Source of the DNA: Salminus brasiliensis
Lineage: Eukaryota > Chordata > Actinopteri > Characiformes > Bryconidae
DNA: 64,000 nucleotides
Reading direction: 5' to 3'
Assembly (NCBI RefSeq): GCF_030463535.1
Contig: NC_132901.1
Coordinates: 7,424,740 to 7,488,739, forward strand
Positions within the stretch are counted from its first letter, which is position 1, and each line of letters opens with the position of its first letter. The notes beneath the pieces are model-generated. The model did not search any database. It worked only from the letters and a program-made list of their open reading frames with translations, and was not told the DNA's origin. Positions 35,021 through 46,848 of this stretch are shown here, piece after piece. Made by a program: the position numbers and the translations under genes.

Positions 35021-35304
35021 ACATCATCAAGGTAAGAAAACCCACATATACTTGTTCACTTTTGACATCTGTAAAAAAAAAAAAATTGTTGATGAATAAA
35101 TGTTTGTTTTTGTTTGATCAGGGGGTTGGCTAGAACTAAAGAAAAAAGGGAATATAACAAGACAATATACCAGAAGGGAGACCCTGACTGCTTCCATTAG
35201 CCCAAGTGATACCACATCTCATACCTGTGAACTGTATAAAAATGACTTTATCACTGTCATGCATCTTTAATGTCCAACAAGTGGAAGTTTTTAATGCTCT
35301 TAAA

Positions 35305-35310
35305 AATAAA
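35305..35310 (+). terminator. candidate prom1 poly(A) signal
   Basis: AATAAA about 285 nt after the GSENWS stop codon. It is one of several such hexamers in AT-rich DNA, so position relative to the stop is the only support. Confidence 0.35.
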
Positions 35311-35369
35311 GGTTTGTAATTATTTATTGGCTTGAATGTATAATTCTAGAAAAGTGGTTTAATTTAGTG

Positions 35370-35505
35370 GCCCCTCCTGAAGATCTACCTTCTTGCAGAT
35401 TTCAACCACACCTGAATCTTCTAATTAATTGCACTGTGTGGAGTGTTTCAGATCTGAGCTGAAACCTGCAGGAAGGTAGATCTCCACAGGACGAGAATAG
35501 ATGAC
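35370..35505. mobile_element. MITE-like inverted repeat
   Basis: Left arm TCCTGAAGATCTACCTTCTT and right arm CTGCAGGAAGGTAGATCTCC are inverted copies, about 25 bases each with few mismatches, around an A/T-rich centre. Non-coding and typical of a non-autonomous DNA element. Confidence 0.65.
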
Positions 35506-38500
35506 CCTTTGTGGTGACTTTTTTAATTGGTAAAAACTTTACATCGATTGCACTTCAAAAAGGCTCTTCTTCACACTCATATGGAATTTCTAAAAAAGAA
35601 ACCTTTACATTTGAGAATGTTATTTTGATAATTTTGTGCACCACCGAGGTTTGTTTACTACAAAGAGCTATAGCTGTTCTATTGAATGTTCCTTTCTACG
35701 CATTGTTATCAGGAATGTTTTTGAGACTTTTGTATTTTTTTTTTGTTTATATCAGTTTTATAAACCATATCTTTTAGTGTGTCTCAGATTAAAGCAAAAG
35801 GAAAACATCTTATACGGACGTATATGGAAATGCAAGAAAAGAAACAGTTGGCAGCTGTGTTTTATTAAGCCTCTGGCTCCTGTGCATGCTAGAAAATCAA
35901 GTAGTATGGTTTCATTCCAGTCGTTACTCGATATAAGACTGAGCACAATTTTACAGTTGAGATGGAGCCAGTTCAATATATATATATATATATATACAAA
36001 AGATTATGTAATTGAATAATCAGAATCATTTCAGTCTAGTTCTGATGTTTACAATGCTTTTTTAAAATAAACTGAATATATTGAATAATGAAGGCTTGCA
36101 GAATTAGCCTTGTTAGTGTTTTTTAGAAGTAGGGAACAATGTTAAAAGTAAAAATCATGTTCTTTATATATTAATTTATTTCACCATGAACAATATCCTA
36201 GTAAACAAATCAAAAACAGCCCAGAAAAACCTAGATATTTTATTGTTTGACATAAAGACTAAAGAAACTGTTTTATATGAGGTCTGATTTATGATCTAGT
36301 CATTACTATGTAACTGCTGCAATTCTTACTTGAATTTTGAATATTGTCTTATTTTCCAGTGTCTTACTGTATTTGCTTATTTATTTTTTATTTTGACTCC
36401 CTGTTTCTACAGACAAAAGCAGTAAGGGTGGCTACAGGCAGTGTTTTAGTTTTTTTTATCATTTTAAACTTTAAAAAGAAAACTTATATCACTAACAAAG
36501 AATGTAAGCAACAAGGCAACACATTTACTTTCTTTCTGTAGGCCAACAAATGGTCCTCACTGATGTTGTTTCATTGACTTAAATTGTAATGAATTCTAAC
36601 CAAACCCAAAATTCATAGATTCCGTATTTTATTCACTCAGATTGAACGTGGAAAAAACAACAACAGTGTATCCAACAAGAAGAAATAAAAAAACATGGTA
36701 GCACATAGAAATATTGATTCTACATGCTGTAACTTCTTTGGCGGCAGATTAAACCTGTCAGTTTCTAATCAGCAAGTGAAATGGCCACTAAGGGGCCTTC
36801 AGAAAAAAAGGTAAATGCTAGCTGGGCCAAAAAAACATGATTAAACGCCTGTGTCTGTGAATCTGCGAACATGTGACACTGAATTATGTGCGCAAAATCT
36901 GCAAACTGCACTTATGCTGTGATGCAGATATGATGTGCGTCTTTGCAGAAGTACCAATTTAGTCTTAAGGAGAATGCTTAAAACCCCAAGGAACTTTGTG
37001 AACACAGTATACATGTACAAACTATGCCCTATAAATAACACTCCAACATCCAGCAAATGGTTTATGTATTTAGCCTAAATCCACCCCTCTCAATTGGGTA
37101 GCCTTTTATTGGCCATACAACTGTATTACATAATACAATTGTGCATTTTCCACAACCTCTCAGTTCCAGATTGAGTAACTTGCATTCAGTTTGCACCATG
37201 TAAGTCATCAAATAAAAGTGTATACACACAAATAGTGCATTACATGTCTCTAAATCAAAAACTGTTTATATAAACAGTTCATGACTTGCAGAGCTGCAAG
37301 CTGTCATTTATTCATTTGCCATTCCAGCATTCCATGTGTGTGTATTCCCTATATGCACACTCAGCAGTGAAGTAAGGCATTGCCATATAAGAGAGAGATA
37401 ATGTTTTCAGTGAGTGAGAAAGGCTCTGCAACACAATTAGTTTCACTAAATTCTCGACAGTTCTCTCGCACCACCATGTTTAATTGAACTTAATGTTGTA
37501 GTAGGCTGGGAGTTTTTGGCAGCGGGATGCCAGTCAAGTATGCTTGTTACATACATTTTGTATATTTTACTCTGTGTTCCCTGGGGCATTTTTAATTAAA
37601 GACAATGCACATATACTGTATACCAGATACACTGGAGATGTTGTATCTCAAAGTCAGGTAAATCATTGAAAGGGGACTGAAAGGTGACTGATGCTTAAGT
37701 AAACAAGGTTTTCTTTTCCCAAAAACCTACAACATGACAAGCTGTATAAACTGTCTGAGCAGAGATGCTGTGTCAAGCTGTGCGCTTTTGACCCTCACTG
37801 TGGTCTTGTTATCACTTCTGTTAAAGGTTTGTGTTTGTGAAGTGGAAAATAAACGTTAATGCACAGTGAGAGTTTCTGGACTATTTATTTTTCCTTGCTA
37901 AATATGTCCTGAGCGGTATGCAGTAATGTAGTGATTAGTTTATAACTAACATTGCTTTTATATATGCTTATAGAACAGTCATTTCTTCTTCGGCTGAAAA
38001 TTCAGTGCTTAGATATAAATGTAGCATCAGTTAAGTTACTGTCAGACCCTCCTTATCGCGTCCTCCCTGGGGCGATCTCAAGTTGCTGCCCACAGGCCCA
38101 AATAAGGACTTCCGGTTCATTTACGACCATGTGTGTTAATTCAGTGACTTGGTTCATATTCATTTACGTTCATGTGTGTTTGGTTCAGTTCATTTGTGTT
38201 CAAGTGTGTTTTGGTTCGGTTGTTTACATTCCCCGTACTGTTAGAGGTGACATGACAGTTACAGGTTCCATTGCAACAAGCTTTTGGCATTTAACTTATG
38301 GGTGATGGCTGATTGCCCAGAGGCACCAAAGGTTAATTTTAAGGTTAAAATTAAATACATACATTCTGTAAATAAATTATTTTTTTAACTATTTGTTAAC
38401 TTATATAACTTTAAATAATATTCCAGCTCTAAATATTTATTAAGCATCATTAAATTGCAACAAAGGTGCATTATATTATATACATACATATATACCAGAT

Positions 38501-38739
38501 TTCTGTGATTTTGTAAATGAAGATGTTGGCACTTACACATTGAGAGGGTGGCTCGTTAAGGTTAGGTTAGGGTTACTCTTTATGTTTCACACATTGGCTG
38601 TTCGTCATAAGCACCACTCTTATGTACGCACAAAAATTTAAAAAATTGTCACAGTTTTAGTATCTAAACCTGAGTTCAAATAGAAAGTTGTTTGCTGCTG
38701 TTACGTTTTTGAAATTGAAACTTTGTCAGTAACCCTGTC

Positions 38740-39330
38740 TTAGTTAATGTCTTTTGTGAATGTAATATCTAGCCCAGCCGTGCCCTTGTCCTTGTCTGTG
38801 TGCATTTCTTCCATGTGTTTCATTGTTATTGTTTTGTTTCTTTGTCTCTTCCCATGTCTCCACATTAGCCTTTTGTCCACTCATCTGTCAAGTGCAGAGC
38901 CCTGTTAACTGTCTAGTCTCCTGTCCCATCTCCTGGACAGGCCTTTTGGCCGGTCAGCTTTCCAGTCTCTTGCCCTGTCCTGAGTTTCTTACTCTGTTCC
39001 ATTCACATGTCCAGCACCCTGTCCAGTTACCCATTTGTTGCCTTGTTACTGTACTCCTCTGGGACAGCTCCATTGGTGGGTCAGCTCCATTGTAAATTAG
39101 GGGTTTCTGTAACCTTGCTCCTGTCTTTGTCTGTCTGTTTGTTACCCCTATGCGCTTTTGTTCTGTTTGCTTCTTTGCTCCTTCCATGTCTCCACCCCAT
39201 CTCTACCTTGTCATTGGTGTTCCCACCTGTGTGTCATCTAAAGCCCTTACTCTTTCACAGCTGTTTCTAGTCTTACTTTTGTTATAGTGACCATTGGTCC
39301 GATCTTGCATGTTCCTCTGTATCAACCACT
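38740..39330. repeat. pyrimidine-rich region with partial internal repeat
   Basis: The segments TTTGTCTCTTCCCATGTCTC (about 38850) and a related GCTCCTTCCATGTCTCCACC (about 39180) recur some 320 bases apart. The family is not recognised. Confidence 0.35.
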
Positions 39331-41003
39331 GTTTTTTTTTCATCTTGTTTTCCTTGTTTGTGTTTGTTTGGTTATTTGTTTTGTTTGTATAAATATAAAT
39401 GGGGTCAAGAGATGATATGCAATCATTATTGTGATAAATCACTGGGAAAATCCACTAGTAAAGTAGTCAAATTCAAAATAACTACAATTAATTTTAGTTA
39501 TTGTATATATTTGTAACATTTTTATTTATTTCTATTTAATTTGACTACTTACTACTTGGTCGAAGCATTTTGTCTGTCCCAGTTTACAAAGTTTGTAAAC
39601 CTCAATACACTGAATTCATGAAACTACTACTACTTGCCATTTCACCCTATCCTTATCTCATTAATGCAGAGTATACCAGTTTAAACTTTTTATCACTATT
39701 TTGTGGCTGCAAAATAAACTATATATTTTTACACTTAGTCCTAAAAGTACCAGAGAAGACACAACTGTGTGCAACGTAATGTGTAGGCCTGTCAGAGTTG
39801 TGCGTTACAGCTGTATCCTGTGGATATTCAAACACACGCACACACACACGCTGAGAAACAGGAAGGTCTCAGAGGCTAGCCCCCAAATGTTCTACCGCAG
39901 TCTAACAAACCCTTCTTTTTAAGTATTTCTGTCCTTCTCACCCTCTTTCTCCTCATGCGCTGTTTTCATTGCAGACCCAACTCAATCAATAAAGAGCTCT
40001 ATTGTCTGTGCTTGCTATATATATTGCTGAATGTACTGCACTGTACTTGCCTAATGTAGTTTATTAGCTTCAAATGTCATCTATTATACTAGCTAGTTTC
40101 TATGTTCAGCAAATATATGTTTATAAGGGTCCCTTTTACATTTCACCAGGTTTGTAAATAATTCTTCAATTACTATTTTAGCCCAGTCTGCTTTTTTTAA
40201 TGCAAGGCAGCTAAGCAGAGCAGATTTACATATAAAGGCTCAGAAACATGCTAGTTTTATTCTAAAAGAGACTAATGCATAAGCTTGTGTGAAATGAATT
40301 GTGACTGTTTAAGGTGACGGTACTCTGTATGGTTAAGTTTATAATATGTGCCTTTCAGTAAAAAATATTGCATTGCACACGTCAGCTTGTGAAAATTATA
40401 CACTTTAGTTAGGTCTATAGTGTCTGTGCACTGTACATTTAAAGCTTGCTTTGTTATTATACTTTACAAAATAACTTATGAAATATATATACATAGGATG
40501 AGCATGTGATACTGTTGTTGTTCAATGTCCCTTGCCTGGATAAAGGTACTCTATTGGTGGATTGCCTTGTAGAATATGGTATAAAAGAACGTATAAGCTG
40601 CTTAATAAGTTAAATAGGTTCCAGGTGAATTCCTCTGTTTAACATTTCATGTGGAAGCAAAAATTTACATCAATAGTCAATGGTTCACTTGTGTGAGCAT
40701 GTACAATTACATAATGTCTGTGAGGGATAGTCACCATTAAGGGCTAACCAAACCTTAATCCACTTTCACATGTGCACATGCACACTCAAACACACGTCAG
40801 ACATTAAAATAAACAGTCGCACACAAAACCAAGACACATCCTATGCAACACTCATCATATACACTCTCACACTTTGGCACACATAAGAGTAGCCCAAGCT
40901 AAACCACACCTCTTGCTGCTCTGGATCATCATAATCAGCTCTTGCAGCAGAGGTGTAGTGAGGTTACGAGCTTTGATCAATAGGCTTCTTTGTTGGAACG
41001 GTG

Positions 41004-41011
41004 CATATAAA
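41004..41011 (+). promoter_or_regulatory. TATA box of fgfbp1
   Basis: CATATAAA lies 62-69 bases before the chosen ATG, giving room for a start site near 41035 and a short leader in the same exon as the coding sequence. Confidence 0.6.
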
Positions 41012-41072
41012 CCTGGCCCATACCTCCAACCCCCTCTGCACCTCCGTCCAGTGTCCCGTCTACTCCTGCATC

Positions 41073-41837
41073 ATGAGTGCAACTTGCAGGGCCGCTCTGC
41101 TGCTGGCTTGCTGTGTTTGGGTGATTCATGCCCAGGCTCAGAGCAGCCACAGCGCCGGTAATCAAGAGAACAGCAACCAGGCCAATATACACGCCAATGA
41201 AAGCACCCACAGCCTGGCAAACACAAAGGTCAAGCAGCAACAACCTGAGCTTCAACAAAGAAACAGCCTCTGGGATGAGCCTATCCGCTTCAGTTCCAAA
41301 GCCAAAGACGCTTGCACGATGGTAATATCTAGCCAGGGAGACTTTACTAAGCTTCGGGTCTCCTGCAAGAACAAGGGCAAGTCCTACTGGTGCGACTTCA
41401 TGGGAAAGCCCAACTTGTGCCGGCCTTACAACAAAAACCCGCGCCATTACTTCAACCAGGTCATGTGGGAGTTGCGCAAGTTCCAGAATCCCTGCCAGGG
41501 ATTCCGGGTCTTTAAGCCCCAGATGTGCCGCTTAGCTGGGGATGAATCCCAGATGGTCTTCCACACCTCCTGGCCTAAGACATCCACCCCAGAACCAGCC
41601 CCAGCTCTGCAGGACCGCAGCCAGAACCAGCTGAAAACACCAGCAGCAGCACCGAAAGTGCTTTCCAAGCCAGCTAAACCAGCCATCAAACCTCTGCAAC
41701 CCCGCAAGCCAACTAAAACCACCACGCCAAAACCCACGCCAGAAGCAGAGACCCAGGTTAACAAACTGGCAGAGGAGTACTGCTGGAGTGGCCTCCAGAA
41801 CATCTGTGCCTATTTCATTGGTTGGTTTCAGAACTAA
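41073..41837 (+). CDS. fgfbp1: fibroblast growth factor-binding protein 1-like, secreted
   Basis: FGFBP1 is a secreted carrier that releases FGFs from heparan sulfate in the matrix. The coding sequence is one exon of 254 codons. The chosen ATG is the second in frame: it begins a clear signal peptide (MSATCRAALLLACCVWVIHA), while the earlier in-frame ATG at 41001 lies before the TATA box. The Cys-rich core spans about residues 75-170 and includes DACTMVISSQ, GKSYWCDFMGKPNLCRPY, MWELRKFQNPCQGFR and KPQMCRLAGDESQMVF, the FGFBP family pattern. A Pro/Lys/Thr-rich linker follows (about residues 175-230, many KP and TT steps), then a C-terminal piece with two Cys (EEYCWSGLQNICAYF). The paralogue fgfbp2 lies 5 kb downstream on the same strand. 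Not told apart from a fish a/b duplicate. Confidence 0.93.
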   Translation: MSATCRAALLLACCVWVIHAQAQSSHSAGNQENSNQANIHANESTHSLANTKVKQQQPELQQRNSLWDEPIRFSSKAKDACTMVISSQGDFTKLRVSCKNKGKSYWCDFMGKPNLCRPYNKNPRHYFNQVMWELRKFQNPCQGFRVFKPQMCRLAGDESQMVFHTSWPKTSTPEPAPALQDRSQNQLKTPAAAPKVLSKPAKPAIKPLQPRKPTKTTTPKPTPEAETQVNKLAEEYCWSGLQNICAYFIGWFQN

Positions 41838-41853
41838 GTAACTACTTACACAG

Positions 41854-42487
41854 GTAAGTAACGATCAGAAAAGGACTGTTTCTAGCAAAATTTTAGGGTT
41901 TTGCAGTGTTCACTTTCTGAACATCATCCTTATAAAAAACTTGTAAGTTTATGTCCTGAGATTTTATTCCATCTAAATATGGATAAATCCTGTTTGTTAT
42001 GTTCAAATATTCACACAGTGTAAATTGCAGCTGGGATTGCCAAAAAACAGCATAGGTTTTGTGATATGATAGTGGCATTTTTGACCTACATATGGTAAAA
42101 ATCCGGAGTACTAGAAACACTACAGTTAAAATGAAAAATAACTTAAATAAATTTGATTTATTAAAACTTGAGTATGATGAGGAAAAGTATTTTCTACTTT
42201 CATTTACACACTTTACTCACTTACTTTTTCCATATGTGTATACATAGACATAGAAATGTTAGATAATATAATTAAATTAATATAATATCTGCATTGCTTA
42301 TGTTAACACTATTAGCAATACCTAACAGACTGTAAAGGAATGCCATAAAGGCTTACATTCATAACTGAATTTAGCAAAAGTCATAGCTGAATTTAGCTAT
42401 GTTGCATGCAGTCTAATTCATCGCAGATTTTCAATGAACTGACTGTTAAATGTTTCTCTTGCCCCCTCCCCCATCCTCTATGTCTAG
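41854..42487 (+). other. candidate 3' UTR intron of fgfbp1
   Basis: 16 bases after the stop codon comes a strong donor (cag/gtaagt). A matching acceptor (cctctatgtctag) ends at 42487. Downstream AATAAA signals lie at 42835 and 42980. Supported by splice consensus only. Confidence 0.45.
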
Positions 42488-42560
42488 GCCCACAGAATAA
42501 GAGACTTTTAGAGTCTTCTGGATGTCCAGCCAAGGCCATCCCCCTGGGACCTGGGCAACT

Positions 42561-42585
42561 GTGTGTGTGTTTGTACGTGTATGTT

Positions 42586-42624
<39 letters not shown>
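42561..42624. repeat. (GT)n microsatellite
   Basis: Interrupted GT run, pure from about 42590; probably in the fgfbp1 3' UTR. Confidence 0.85.
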
Positions 42625-42625
<1 letters not shown>

Positions 42626-42979
42626 AGCAGGGTTTGTTCTTCAAAGGTTCAGTTAGAAAATCTTGTCAATAAGCCCACTTTCCATCTCCTCCAGCTTGCA
42701 GGTTTCTGAAGTCACTTAAGCTACTGTAAATCGTCTCTTTTTGGTCTTATTTCAGTTTATGTATTTCAGTGTGTGGTATGTTATGCCAACGGAAAAAAAC
42801 AAATTCATATTTTTCAAATTTGTGTGCACAGTGCAATAAACTGAAAGTCAGAGGAGCAACAGCTGCCTCTAAGCATTTTATAGATGATGTTTGTGGTGTG
42901 GTTTATGATTTTTCACAGCTGAAAATTGCTTCTCACTTTTCTATATTTGACAGCAGAAATCTTTTTAATGTAAATTTGT

Positions 42980-42985
42980 AATAAA
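42980..42985 (+). terminator. candidate fgfbp1 poly(A) signal
   Basis: AATAAA; a second copy at 42835-42840 is an alternative. Confidence 0.35.
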
Positions 42986-43149
42986 TCAACAGTTGACTTT
43001 CTCATTTGTCTTGTTTTTGTAAAAGTGGAACTTCATATTTAACTATACAGAGAAGTGTCATTTAATAAATATAAAGGTAAAGCAAAAACAATGAAATAAA
43101 ATGATTTCTCTGTGACAACAATGTAAATTTCCTAAAATACACTATATAG

Positions 43150-43660
43150 ACCTAAACTACTATTGACAAAAGTATTGGGACACCTGCTCATTCATTGTTT
43201 TTACCAAAATCAAGGGTGTTAAAAAGAGTTTATCCTGCTTTTGTTGGATTCATGTCTGTTTGTGACCAAGGAAGACTTTCTACTAGATTTGAAGCATTGC
43301 TGTGAGGATTTAGTTACATTCATGGATAAGAGCGTTAGCGAGGTCAGTATGTTGGATGATCATCACCCAGCCTCATCCCCAACTCCCCAATGCATCATCA
43401 TTCAAGAGAAGGCAGTTCCACTGCTCCACAGCTCAAAGCTGCATTGCTTCATACTCCTCTAGCCCACACGTGGCATTAGGCATGGTGCCATAGATTCATG
43501 TTTATCTGATCCAAATACTTCTCTACAGGGACTAGACAAGCCATGTGTACTTGCACATCTGTGTCAGCAATGGGTGCAACTTAAAGTAGCTGACTGCAAT
43601 CATTTGGATTTGGATACATTTGGATACATAGTGAATTTTTTTCTGTTTTTAATGGTAGAA
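43150..43660. mobile_element. decayed Tc1-related DNA element
   Basis: Starts with the typical end CAAAAGTATTGGGACACCTG. It includes TTCATGGATAAGAGCGTTAG, then GAGGTCAG, and CACTGCTCCACAGCTCAAAG, then CCTCTAGCCCAC, words of a common fish Tc1-type element. No transposase frame is left. Confidence 0.6.
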
Positions 43661-44249
43661 CGCCAATATAAGGTAGATACAAATAGTGGAAAGTAATACC
43701 TTAAAAAAAACAAAAAACAACTTATTTATATATAGTATCTACAGTATCTAAAAAAAAAAAGTTTTTTTGGTGTGGATGCAGGAGAGTTTTTCTTCTGACG
43801 TCTTTTCCATGAAGATTATTATCTTAGAGAGCAGTTGCTTAGAGGATCCCTTGGCTGCTAAATGTTGGGACAGTGTTTGAGGAGTCACAGTATTTTTAAA
43901 TCTTTGAAGCAATTGGTGCAAATGATCCAATGCTACAACATTCTTCGGCAAGTCTAAATGCTGTATTTAGTTAAAAAATAATAAGCAACAAACTTTCTAT
44001 TATAACAAACAAGTCTGCATATGTGTGTACTACACCAGCTCATATGTTTTTAGTCTGCTAAATAAATGACCACTAGGTGGCAACCACTACATATTTTACA
44101 AGAAGGGATTCAGCTCTAAATTCCAATCCAGAATAAGCTTTTTACATTCCGTCATACAGAATCAACTACAACACTTCATTTGGATTTGATTTATTGAACT
44201 TTGGCTCATGACAACAGTGGAACCCCATTTCGTGCTATGTAACCGCTGT

Positions 44250-44500
44250 GCAGCAGCCATGGTCTGAAAGTTAGAGACACTGCCTTATGATAGGAAATGA
44301 CTGAAGTGCCCCTGAGCAAGGCACCTAACCCCTACTTTGTTGCATACATTGGACACCACAGCTAGGACTGCCCACTGCTTCAGGCACTCACTGTCCCCTT
44401 AGTGTGTGTGTGGCCTCATGTATATGTGTGTGTTCACTACAAGGATGGATTAAAGGCAGAGATCGAATTCCTATGTGTGCAACACAGCAGGTGATTCATC
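44250..44500 (+). mobile_element. degenerate tRNA-type SINE
   Basis: Contains GCCCCTGAGCAAGGCACCTA, then ACCCC, and later GTGTTCACTACAAGGATGGA followed by TTAAAGGCAGA and AATTCC. These are conserved words of widespread fish SINEs. The tRNA head is poorly kept. Confidence 0.6.
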
Positions 44501-45349
44501 TTCTTGGTTGGTTCATCTTCTTCTCCTTCCTTTTCTAAATGGTTCTCTAAGAACCATATACAAGTGTTTTTTCTTACAAAGAATCATTTAACCTAGTAAA
44601 GACCATTTAACACAAGAAACCCTTGAAGAACATCCTTTTTAACATCCCTTCCTCCAACATACTCTGGCTTATGCAACAGGGTGGGCGCGCTAATTTGCAT
44701 ACAGTGGAAACCTGCTGAAGGTTTTTGCTGAGTTGTGAAATCGCAAAGCAGCTTCCTTTCTACATGAATAAAGTGCAGTAAGTTACAAGTGTCTTACAAG
44801 TGGATTCAGACCGTCACTGGTTCTTTACACCCATTCACAGACCTCAAGCCAGTTGCCGGGGTAACTGTACAGATTCATCATAATAACATACATCATAAGA
44901 ACAGTAAATATAAACATACTTCTCAAGCAAGCAACAATCCACCTGAAACAACTTTAAAAACACATTGGTCATGCTGGTTAACAAAGTTTGTCAAGCTTGG
45001 TCATACTGGTGGTCCCCCTTGGTCAAATTGATCATGCTTATAGACCTTCAAACTCAAACCAAAATATGCATAACTAAGCTGTTCACCCAGCTTGAGTTGG
45101 ACATGCCGGATTTTCAGCGGGGTTGAAAACCAAACCCAACCAAACATAATGTATATCAATCTAAACACTGGGCCCTTGATCACCCTTAGATCAAGATGCC
45201 TTGTTTGTAGATGACTTCATTGTGTGCTCTGCCTCTTATTGCTAAGTGGGTAACACTGCTGACACCCACTGAAGAAGCTTTTTATAAATGCTGTAATGTT
45301 TACTAACTGGTATTTAATTGAATATGAGGCTATGAGCCTTACATCACCA

Positions 45350-45800
45350 GAAGTTCTCTGAAATGACGAATTATGCTTCTCCATCTGGCAATCCGATGGA
45401 CGAGTCTGGGTTTGGTGGTTGTCAGAAAAACGATACTTGTCTGACTGCATTGTGCCAAGTGTAAAGTTTGGTAGAGGGGGGATTATGGTGTGGGGTTGTT
45501 TTTCAGGAATTGGGTTCAGCCACTTAGTTCCAGTGAAATGATCTCTCAATGTTTCAGCATACCAAGAGATTTTAGTCAATTTCATGCTCCCAACTTTGCG
45601 GGAACAGTTTGGGGATGGCCCCTCCTGTTCCAACATGACTGCGCACCAGTGCACAAAGCAAGGTCCATAAAGACCTGGTAAGCGAACCTTGTGGAAAGCC
45701 TTCCCAGAACATTTGATATATATTTGTTATAGCTGCCAATGGTGACCCGACATCATATTAAACCCTGAAGGTTTGTGTGAGTGTGTGTTTGGCAATTATC
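45350..45800 (+). mobile_element. Tc1-like transposase fragment
   Basis: Plus-strand pieces read [32 protein letters not shown], then FQHDCAPVHKARSIKTW. This is the catalytic centre of a Tc1 transposase with stops and a frameshift. The 3' side still shows GTGGAAAGCCTTCCCAGAA. Confidence 0.82.
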
Positions 45801-45912
45801 TTAATTTGGTGATATGATCAGTCAGGATGAAAGCCAAAAAAGAAAGGTGGATATTAGGAGCTACTTTACAAGTCAAAGAAAAGAAATCTCAGTTGCTAAA
45901 ATGCAGAGTCAG

Positions 45913-45960
45913 CAATACTTACGTATTACTTACGTAATACTTACGTAATACTTACGTAAA
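45913..45960. repeat. short tandem array of an 11-bp palindromic unit
   Basis: Four copies of a unit like ACTTACGTAAT, each holding the palindrome TTACGTAA or TACGTA, about 500 bases upstream of the fgfbp2 TATA box. Confidence 0.8.
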
Positions 45961-46419
45961 GCCATACGTGTTTTGCTCACTGTTCATTTGGCAGCATCAG
46001 TGTTATATTTTGTCAAGTGACAGAAACAACCTGACCGTGTGATAGCTCAGATTGTGGAGTGGCAGGTGGAGAGGCAGGGTCACAGGTACAGTCGAGTAAT
46101 GACCTGGTGATATGTTGGTATTGAGATTCAGTTTTGTGACTGGTCTTGTCTCTTCTCTCACTGTTCATAAGGCATGCATTAATGTGTTATTTTATTAGGT
46201 GAACACAAAGTATGTGTTATCTATAAATAAATGCTTTAGTTATGGTTTCATATTCACAATTACAAAAAGCTTTAGCTTCCAGGGGGTTCCCATGGGCCAA
46301 AACATTCTTGTCCAAAATGATAATTTCCCACCCCTGGTTGTCCTGCGTGGTGTGTTTGTATGTGCGTTTGAGCACGAAGTATCTGGGTATTCAGTGGGAG
46401 GTGGGTGTGTCACTGGCAG

Positions 46420-46426
46420 TATATAT
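46420..46426 (+). promoter_or_regulatory. TATA box of fgfbp2
   Basis: TATATAT in a GC-richer setting, followed about 65 bases later by a strong donor site. Predicts transcription starting near 46450. Confidence 0.6.
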
Positions 46427-46449
46427 GAGGGGCAGATTGAGGAGCGCGC

Positions 46450-46490
46450 TGTAAAGACTGGATTGGGAGCGTTACAGGCATCTTTTGCTG
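46450..46490 (+). other. probable non-coding first exon of fgfbp2
   Basis: Ends in gctg/gtaagt. The next acceptor with a pyrimidine context is gttatttcag ending at 46823, 25 bases before the chosen ATG. Family genes commonly have a separate leader exon. The start is estimated from the TATA box. Confidence 0.5.
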
Positions 46491-46848
46491 GTAAGTAATA
46501 AATATGAGGATGAATTTAAAATTTAGCGCGGGAGAGGTATTTCCTCCAGTGAAAACAATCAGCTGACTATTTCCACCATTGAAATCAGAAAATCACTACC
46601 TTATTTACATTGTGAAAACAGTGGAAATGTTAAATACACAACACAGCAAAACTCAATCAGTATAAATCCAAATCAAACTACAAAGAGCTGTTTATTGAAA
46701 TAGAATATATTGTAACAAAAAAATAAAAACAAATGTACGCGTTTTTCCTCAGATTATATTTCTCAAGCAAAATCATGTTTCCGTGCTGTACAATGGTTAA
46801 TTATTTATGATTAGTTATTTCAGAACGGCGCGTGCGTGTGAGATACAG

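Larger units (their letters stand above)
35311..40990. other. gene-poor intergenic region between prom1 and fgfbp1
   Basis: AT-rich with no recognised coding sequence. Contains an inverted-repeat MITE at 35370-35505, a TA run at 35979-35996, a pyrimidine-rich stretch with partial internal repetition at 38740-39330, and one acceptor-like site followed by AATAAA near 39975-39992. Prominin 3' UTR may reach into it. Confidence 0.6.
42990..46400. other. intergenic region between fgfbp1 and fgfbp2 made mostly of transposon fossils
   Basis: Apart from the repeats listed separately (43150-43660, 44250-44500, 45350-45800, 45913-45960), no coding sequence was recognised. Confidence 0.65.

Noticed and set aside
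41447-41803. Open frame of 118 codons on the minus strand within fgfbp1
   Set aside because: Shadow of the fgfbp1 coding strand; no family similarity and low-complexity composition.
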